64,000 nucleotides of DNA, taken from Viola odorata. Lineage: Eukaryota > Streptophyta > Magnoliopsida > Malpighiales > Violaceae. Numbering within the stretch: the stretch's first letter is position 1; every line of letters starts with the position of its first letter. The DNA lies in NCBI GenBank assembly GCA_963691705.1, contig OY829541.1, positions 12,456,564 to 12,520,563 on the forward strand, in the 5' to 3' direction. Below are positions 58,153 to 64,000 of this stretch, in pieces. Under the pieces are notes generated by a model. It was given only the letters and a program-made list of their open reading frames with translations. It was not told where the DNA came from and did no database searches. A program made the translations under genes and the position numbers.

Positions 58153-58632
58153 TCAAGCATGTAGTTCAATAAATCTTTTTATAATGCCCATCATTTCTCC
58201 TCTCGGGAACCGTCCGAGGCAACCCCTCGCAGCAGCTATCTCGCTAAATTCATTAACAGAATCGCAACCGAAAGCTTTAATTTGATCGCTGCTTCTTCCT
58301 TTTTCTGTGTTCTGTACCGCGAAATCTTCACCAGCATTTACAGTGGGAAGAGGAAATGGATCGAGGGAAATTTCCACAATACTGGATTCCCCACCGACTG
58401 CTCTCACGAAGTCTGTCAACCGGCAAATGGTAAATGGAACTGGTTCAAAACTATAGTCCCTGTATTCCACAGGAGTAGAGTGATCTCCTGTAACACACAG
58501 GAAATACTCAAAATTTCCACTAGATTTTGCCTGCCAAAGGAGCTTGGCTAGCTGACCTATAGCTCGATCTACAGCTTCCATTGCTTTAACTTTCAAAATA
58601 CTTACCTTATCATGCCCCGCATCATCTATTGC
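58153..58632 (-). CDS. Last exon of a 2,3-bisphosphoglycerate-independent phosphoglycerate mutase-like gene
   Basis: Starts after a TTGTATTTCAG acceptor at 58633-58635 and encodes about 159 residues to TGA at 58153-58155. Motifs AIDDAGHDK, YFLCVTGDHSTPVEY, SFEPVPF and AARGCLGRFPRGEMMGII match the plant branch of the alkaline-phosphatase/mutase superfamily (archaeal-type apgM). The DH in GDHSTP is a metal ligand of the family. Probable role: interconversion of 3- and 2-phosphoglycerate, or a related reaction. The exon has no internal stop. Earlier exons are not in the window; element III starts about 360 bp upstream, in what should be an intron. Confidence 0.85.
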   Translation of the reverse strand, partial: AIDDAGHDKVSILKVKAMEAVDRAIGQLAKLLWQAKSSGNFEYFLCVTGDHSTPVEYRDYSFEPVPFTICRLTDFVRAVGGESSIVEISLDPFPLPTVNAGEDFAVQNTEKGRSSDQIKAFGCDSVNEFSEIAAARGCLGRFPRGEMMGIIKRFIELHA

Positions 58633-58635
58633 CTG

Positions 58636-58991
58636 AAATACAATCATCAAGGAAATCCATCAGCATTTTCTGAAAAACAAAAGAGTGAGGGAGATCCAAC
58701 ACCACTATGTATTTGAAAATATCAAAACACACTCAAGTCTCATGACACACGCAATTGATCTTCAAAAATAAAAACAGCTAGGTAAGTTATGGCAAATATG
58801 GAAGAAACAAATAAAACTAAAAGGGAAATGAAATCCAAGAAACCAAAAGATTTTGAGACATTAAGTTGCCTATTTTTACAGAATATGATGAGATATTAAT
58901 CAAAACATAATGCTAACTCGAAATGACTTTATGCCATTATGGTCTTGAATTCCAGGCAATAAGTTAAATAAAGGGCCAGGAATGACCTTAA
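58636..58991 (-). other. Intron part of the mutase-like gene
   Basis: A/T-rich, no ORF, directly upstream of the last exon acceptor and interrupted by element III. Confidence 0.6.
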
Positions 58992-59237
58992 TGTGAAGAA
59001 ACCCAAAATCATAGCCCTCTGGTCGGCCTGGTTTGTGCTCATCCTGATAACTATTGACATCACTCTAGCGACATCTCCGCCATCACACCGGGCGACAAGG
59101 CTAGAACACTGTACATACCAAGGGGGACATGGCACTGTTCCTACCGCCCCTAGCCTGGTGGTCGGCCCTGGGATGGCGACATCAACGGGGGCTCTCACGC
59201 GACATCTGCATGGCGTCACCCCATCCCAGGTCACGCA

Positions 59238-59260
59238 TGACGTCACTCCATATGACGTCA
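59238..59260 (+). promoter_or_regulatory. Two TGACGTCA palindromes in the LTR
   Basis: Perfect TGACGTCA at 59238-59245 and 59253-59260, 15 bp apart, about 80-100 bp before the TATA box. TGACG pairs are binding sites of plant bZIP (TGA) factors in as-1-type elements; use here is inference. Confidence 0.5.
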
Positions 59261-59338
59261 CCCCACCTGACCGTGGTACCCCAGCGACACCTACCAGAGA
59301 TAACGCCTACCCCCTGTCCGTAAGATCCTTCCTCTACC

Positions 59339-59346
59339 TATAAATA
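59339..59346 (+). promoter_or_regulatory. TATA box of element III
   Basis: TATAAATA about 200 bp before the LTR end. A perfect 8-bp hairpin CGCCGGAG/CTCCGGCG lies downstream at 59441-59461, in the probable R region. Confidence 0.75.
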
Positions 59347-59549
59347 CCCCCACCATTCCAGACATAAGGTAAGCCTAAGACAGCATACTGAACCCCTACC
59401 TTTTTGACCACTCATACTGACTTAAGCATTAGAGTGTTTACGCCGGAGACTCCCTCCGGCGCTTTGCAGGTAACGAAGACACCGGAACAGTGTTCCCGAC
59501 CGACCCTTATTGGCCAATCCTGCTCGACGAACATCAGACTCTTATCAAA

Positions 59550-59569
59550 TGGTGCTTTCATTGAGAGCC
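59550..59569 (+). promoter_or_regulatory. Primer binding site of element III
   Basis: TGGTGCTTTCATTGAGAGCC two bases after the LTR end. It has the position and the 5' TGG expected of a PBS; I do not assign the tRNA. Confidence 0.65.
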
Positions 59570-59631
59570 TTGGTTAATTAAGTGAGCTTCCTTGATAACC
59601 AAGCTCTGTTCTTTTAGAGAGTCGAAGGATC

Positions 59632-61372
59632 ATGGCCTCAGATTCAGAATCTACACCCCCTCATTCTCGCAGTGCTCACGTGCGCAGGGAACTTTTCCCT
59701 ACGTCTTCGTCTAATATATTCACCACCTTGCATGGAACTTTCTCTGCGCAAACGGACTTCCTCTCTGGACTGACAGGAGGCGCCCCATTTTCTCAAATGG
59801 GCACTCCATTTTCTCAAATGAGCGCCCCTTCTACTCAAACGGGCGCCCCGTTTCCACAAATGGGGGCCCCATTTTCTCAAACGGGCACCCCGTTTTCATC
59901 CATTGGCACCCCATTTTCTCAGATGGTTAGACCTAGTAACTTCGCTCCCCCTCCTACGGGTCCCGAAATGGGCGGCGCTAACAATCCTTTGGCAAGTCCA
60001 ATCTCAGCCCTCCGTGCCCAGCTGGATTACTTGACTGAGCTAGCCGCAGGCTTTACTTCTAGTACCCCTGGATCGGGTGTGCCTTCTCAGTTTGTCTTCA
60101 CCCCGTCTATCATCACGGAACGACCGGTATCGCCCCGATGGCAGGCGAGCGTTCCTCTATCCTCACCTGCGATAAGCACACCATTCAGCTTTGTACAACT
60201 CACCGAGGGACAGGTAGAGCCTTACATACCACGAGCGTCGCGAGTCCCCGTCTCCCAAGTAGAGCGACAACAAGGTGACTATAGGGAGCGTTGGGACGGT
60301 AGGAGAGAGGGAGCCGACAGAGAGGTCTCCCTGGAGTGGAGTGAAAGATCAAGCAGTAGAAAGCATCGAACCCGTTCGCCCAGGAGTCGCAACCGATCCC
60401 CTAGGCAACAGCACACCCTGAAGGCTCGAGGGCACAGGCGACACTTGGAAATTTCTCCACCTCGTCACGATCGTGAGATTCTAGATGACGCTTCAGGTCA
60501 TCCGTTCAGCCACCGTATAAGACATCACAGGGTTAGCCGACACGTTAAGCTCCCAGCAGAGATGTACGACGACACTAAGGATCCCATCTCCCACCTTAAC
60601 AAGGTGAAAGATTTCGTGCAATTCCAGACGCATAATGACACGGCGTTGTATCAAATATTCGTTATGACATTATCAGGGCATGCAGAATGTGCCTCCCGTC
60701 CCCACCACTCAGGCCGGTATGACCCACGACACCCGCTTGGGCGACGAATACGCCCAGCAGAAAGATTACATCCCCAAGGCGTCAAATTGGTAGAAAGGTA
60801 ACTTTTCTAGGGGAAGAACCGGTGCCTCGAACGCTCAGCGACAAGCGGACCCACCCAAGGGTCGAATCTACGACCCCGACCTTCCTTCCCTTATACTCCC
60901 ACGAGCGGAGATCTTAGCAATTATTCAGCAGCGGAACCTGCCAATCCGCTATCCAGCTCCTGTAAAACCGGGAGTGATCATGGGAGGAAGAGAAAATGCT
61001 TTCTGTAAATTTCATAAGGCCAGAGGGCACTCCACTGACGTATGTAGAGAATTGAAGTTGGCAATAGAACGTTTATTGGAAGAGGGTTACCTCGGAGAAT
61101 TCACCACCAGAGTGAGAGAAGAAGCCAGAGGCAACCCCCTGCGTGGAGCGTCGGGCGACCAGCAACTACCTCCTCCCCCTGGAAGTAGTGGGAGTTCTAG
61201 TGGAAGGAGGAAAGAAGCGTTAACAATTCATGATGAGGACGTCCCAATTATCAATATTATTGCTGGCGGCACATCACATCTCGACGAGCTCACCCAAGCG
61301 ACACCTGCTGCGGGAGAGAAGCAAAAATGAAATAGCCAGCCCGCAAAAAAGGAAGCGATAGATGTACTGGAC
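59632..61372 (+). pseudogene. Tat-type gag with a large internal deletion
   Basis: Starts at ATG 59632. Seven 7-residue repeats (59779-59925), then an Arg/Ser-rich stretch and the opening of the gag core (VKLPAEMYDDTKDPISHL ... FVMTLSGHAE). Near 60680 the frame shifts and most of the core is missing: the text jumps to the PPVPTTQAGMTHDTRLGDEY segment near the core's end. It continues in that frame with TAG at 60791-60793, a zinc-knuckle-like CKFHKARGHSTDVC (about 61004-61045) and TGA at 61328-61330. A capsid without this core should not assemble. Confidence 0.85.
59779..59925 (+). repeat. Seven 21-bp repeats in gag
   Basis: Seven in-frame units of seven residues, consensus G(A/T)PFSQ(M/T), without length changes. 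Confidence 0.9.
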
Positions 61373-64000
61373 ATGATGGTACTATCCTTCTCAGAAGAAG
61401 ACGAAAAGGGTGTCATTTTCCCTCACAACGATGTGTTGGTAGTTACACCAGTCATTGGAAACCATGGGATTCGAAGAACCCTCATTGACAATGGTAGCGC
61501 GGTAAACCTATTTTCACTGGAGGCATATAACCTCATGAAGCGTCCCGCCGGCGAATTGGCGCCCTGCAAGAAGCCAATCATCGGAGTGGACGGTGTTCCT
61601 ATACCTGTAACTGGAGTCACAGTGTTGCCTGTATACTTTAGGGAAGACACGTCCAAGCGATCAGAAGAGTTATTGTTCTTGGTCGTAGATCTCATCCTGC
61701 CGCATAACGCTATTCTAAGGCGGCCGTTTCTCAATCGCTTCGGGGCAGCGATATCTCAAAAATACCTTAGGATGAAATATCCCTCTTATGAAGGAGTGGT
61801 GTCAGTCAAGGGTGACCAAAAGCTAGCCGCCGAGTGCTACTTGGTCATGACTCAGAAAAGTTGTGACCAGTACGTGTGTGTGGCGGCAGATCCATACGAG
61901 CAAGGGGATGAAAGGCGTACCCAACCGGTAGATACCATGGTGCCCGTCCCCGTCAACGGTAATAGTGAGGCAAGTTTCCTGGTCAGTGAAAAGCTAACCT
62001 CGGAGGAGAGCACGCAACTAGCCCGACTGCTGAACAAGTGCAAAGGGGAGTTTGCCTGGAAACCAGCGGACATGCCTGGCGTGTCCAGGGAGGTAGCGGA
62101 ACACCGACTTAACGTCGATCCACATTCCACACCAGTTCAACAGAAGCGGCGAGCGTTCTCCGCGGAGAAGACAATGGCTATTGACAAGGAGGTAACAAAA
62201 CTCTTGGACGCGAGATTCATTCGAGAGGTTCAATACCCCACTTGGCTGGCCAATCCCGTCCTAGTTTCTAAGCTCGGCGGAGACTGGCGAATGTGCATTG
62301 ATTTCACTGACTTGAATGACGCCTGCCCCAAGGACTATTATCTGCTTCCCCGGATTGATCAGTTGGTCAATCAAACCGCTAGATACGCATATTTGAGTTC
62401 TTTGGATGCTAACTCTAGATAACATCAGATTCCCATGGCTAAAGAAGACGAAGAAAAAACGGCATTCATAACCCCAAAGGCTACCTATTGTTACACAGCA
62501 ATGCCGTTTGGCTTGAAGAATGCTGGGGCAACTTTCCAGCGCATGGCGAACAAGGTGTTCGAGAGGCAAATCGGGAAAAATGTAGAAGCCTATGTAGATG
62601 ACTTATTGGTCAAGAGTCGAAGCTTCAGCGACCATTTGGCGGACCTACAAGAGGTGTTTGACACATTAAGGGAATACAAAATGAAGCTAAACCCTCGCAA
62701 ATGCGCATTTGCATTTCAGACGGGAAAAGTTTTTGGGTACGTGGTAAGCCAGAAGGGCATCCAGCCGAACCCGTCAAAGATAAAGGCTATCCATGACATG
62801 GCATCGCTGCGAACTGTCCAAGAGGTCCAAAGGTTGACAGGACGTGTCATTGCTTTAGGGCGGTTTATCTCTAAACAGGGCGAGAGATGCCTACCGTTCC
62901 TTAAAGTCATACGCGAAAAGGCTCCTTTTGGATGGACGCAAGAATGCGAAGAAGCGTTCGTAGGTTTGAAAACCTATTTGTCGTCCGATTTGGTGCTGAC
63001 ACGACCCGAACTCGGTGACACCTTATTCCTATATCTCGGCATTGCAGATGAGGTAGTGCTGTCCTAGTACGGGAGGACAATCATACCCACCGCCCCATCT
63101 TCTTTGTCAGTCATGTGCTAAAAGATGCGGAGGTGCGATACACCCACATTGAAAAGGTGGCATTCGCCCTAATACAGTCCACACGGAAGATGGACAGGTA
63201 CTTCCAGGCCCACCCAGTCATTGTGCTCACAGATCAGCCCTTGAAGAGAATGTTTAGGAAACCAGAGTCCTCTGGGAGAATGCTGATTTGGGCAATCGAG
63301 CTTGAGCAATATGGATTACAATACAAGGCTCGACCATCTGTAAAAGCCCAGGTCCTGGCGGATTTCATCACTGAGTGCACCTTTGCCAGGGACCCTATGG
63401 CGGAGCCGCTTGAAAAGGAAGAGGATAGCACAAAGCTCCCACCCTCGGAGGCCTACGCGGACTCATGGGTCATCTATGTGGATGACGCTAAAAATCAAGA
63501 ACTGCTAGGAGCTGGTATTGACACGATCGGGCCGCACGAGGTACAATCACGACATGCCATCAGAATCTTACAACCATTATCTAATAACGCAGCAGAGTAT
63601 GAAGCGTTATTAGCCGGGCTCAGAATAGGAAGAAACCTCTTCACCAAATCTGAAGGTGGCGCGGTAACAGGAGCCCCACGATTAAAAATACGAGGTGACT
63701 CCAAGCTAGTAATAGACCAATTCTTGGGACACTCCCAAGCCAGAGAACCTATCATGGTGCAATACCTCTCGAAAGTAAAGCGAGAATTGATGGAAATGGA
63801 ACGAAGCGGCGAGCATGTCACCTTCGAACATATCCCCCAAGAGGACAATGCCGAGGTAGACAACCTAGCCAAAATAGTAGCTAATCAGTAGGCAACCATA
63901 CTAGAGGACGTGTATTATGAGGAGAAGTCAGTGTCGTCCTTTATGGAAGAGCAGTTGTCGCTGTGTGTAGAAGAAAGTGAAAAGGATTGGAGGATCCCTG
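61373..64000 (+). pseudogene. Tat-type protease-RT-RNase H-archaeal RNase H, partial
   Basis: In frame with the second half of gag. Protease: LIDNGSAVNLF (about 61483). RT: WRMCIDFTDLNDACPKDYY, then TAA at 62420-62422 where a Tyr codon is usual (before HQIPMA), and intact catalytic YVDD at 62591-62602. Ordinary RNase H begins about 63000; a missing base near 63056 ends the first frame at 63067, and it continues at about 63060-63370. The archaeal-type RNase H follows (63465-63870): first motif IYVDDAKN, where DG is usual; NNAAEYEALL; RGDSKLVIDQF; EVDNLAK. TAG at 63889. The integrase is outside the window. Confidence 0.85.

Larger units (their letters stand above)
58992..59547 (+). repeat. 5' LTR of element III
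   Basis: Ends CTTATCA two bases before the PBS. The start is set at TGTGAAGAAACCC, but TGACCTTAATG at 58983 is also possible. The other LTR is not in the window to decide. Confidence 0.6.
58992..64000 (+). mobile_element. Element III: Tat-type Ty3/Gypsy retrotransposon, cut by window end
   Basis: Short LTR (about 556 bp), PBS, gag, protease, RT, RNase H and archaeal-type RNase H on the plus strand; integrase and 3' LTR lie beyond the window. The second RNase H places it in the Tat clade, distinct from element II by its much shorter LTR and different PBS. Several stops and one large gag deletion make it defective. Confidence 0.85.

Noticed and set aside
59644..59880. Minus-strand ORF with repeats
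   Set aside because: Complement of the 21-bp gag repeats.

Overview
This is plant nuclear DNA, almost certainly from a eudicot. It is packed with Ty3/Gypsy LTR retrotransposons of the Athila and Tat/Ogre types, nested in and beside each other. Fragments of two host genes with plant-type introns survive, along with a Stowaway-like element, a long-terminal-inverted-repeat element and a LINE remnant. I see no rRNA, tRNA or CRISPR sequence and no prokaryotic operon. The species cannot be told from sequence alone.

Layout. (1) 1-15263: Athila-type element I, plus strand. The complete unit is 2824-15263: LTR 2824-4387, tRNA-Asp-type primer binding site, damaged gag-pol, intact ORF3, LTR 13699-15263. 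Bases 1-2823 are the ORF3 and 3' end of a second copy placed head-to-tail, so the left LTR appears to be shared by two internal regions. (2) 15264-16242 and 39719-40969: the older flanking DNA, split by element II; it holds a 118-codon ORF with one frameshift. (3) 16243-39718: a 23.5-kb Ogre (Tat clade) element on the minus strand with a perfect 5-bp target duplication (AGAAC). Its order in the sense direction is LTR, PBS, ORF1, gag with duplicated zinc-knuckle modules, protease, a probable 150-nt intron, RT-RNase H, archaeal-type RNase H-integrase, a 4-kb repeat-rich 3' region, LTR. (4) 40970-42870: a long-inverted-repeat DNA element ending about 100 bp before the start codon of a truncated host gene (three exons, APEM9/DAYU-like). 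(5) 46135-56513: a decayed Athila-type element IV, broken by a truncated Ogre-type LTR (48791-50221) and by a solo LTR (50321-52089, target duplication GCGTC). (6) 56520-58632: LINE RNase H relic, Stowaway-like element, and the last exon (minus strand) of a host phosphoglycerate-mutase-like gene. (7) about 58992-64000: Tat-type element III, plus strand, cut by the window end; it appears to sit in an intron of the mutase-like gene.

How the parts work together. Each LTR element carries gag (particle), protease, reverse transcriptase/RNase H (cDNA synthesis primed from a tRNA at the PBS and from a polypurine tract before the 3' LTR) and integrase. Every pol here carries stops or frameshifts. The LTR pairs of I and II nevertheless remain about 98-99% alike by eye, so these insertions are young and defective; if they moved with these lesions, they needed proteins from other copies.

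Most unusual signals: a 20-bp perfect palindrome repeated across element I in coding and non-coding parts; a covarying 8-bp/AGGG-tetraloop hairpin next to the polypurine tract in two different Athila families; a cluster of five perfect hairpins in the Ogre LTR; and the duplicated gag zinc-knuckle block.
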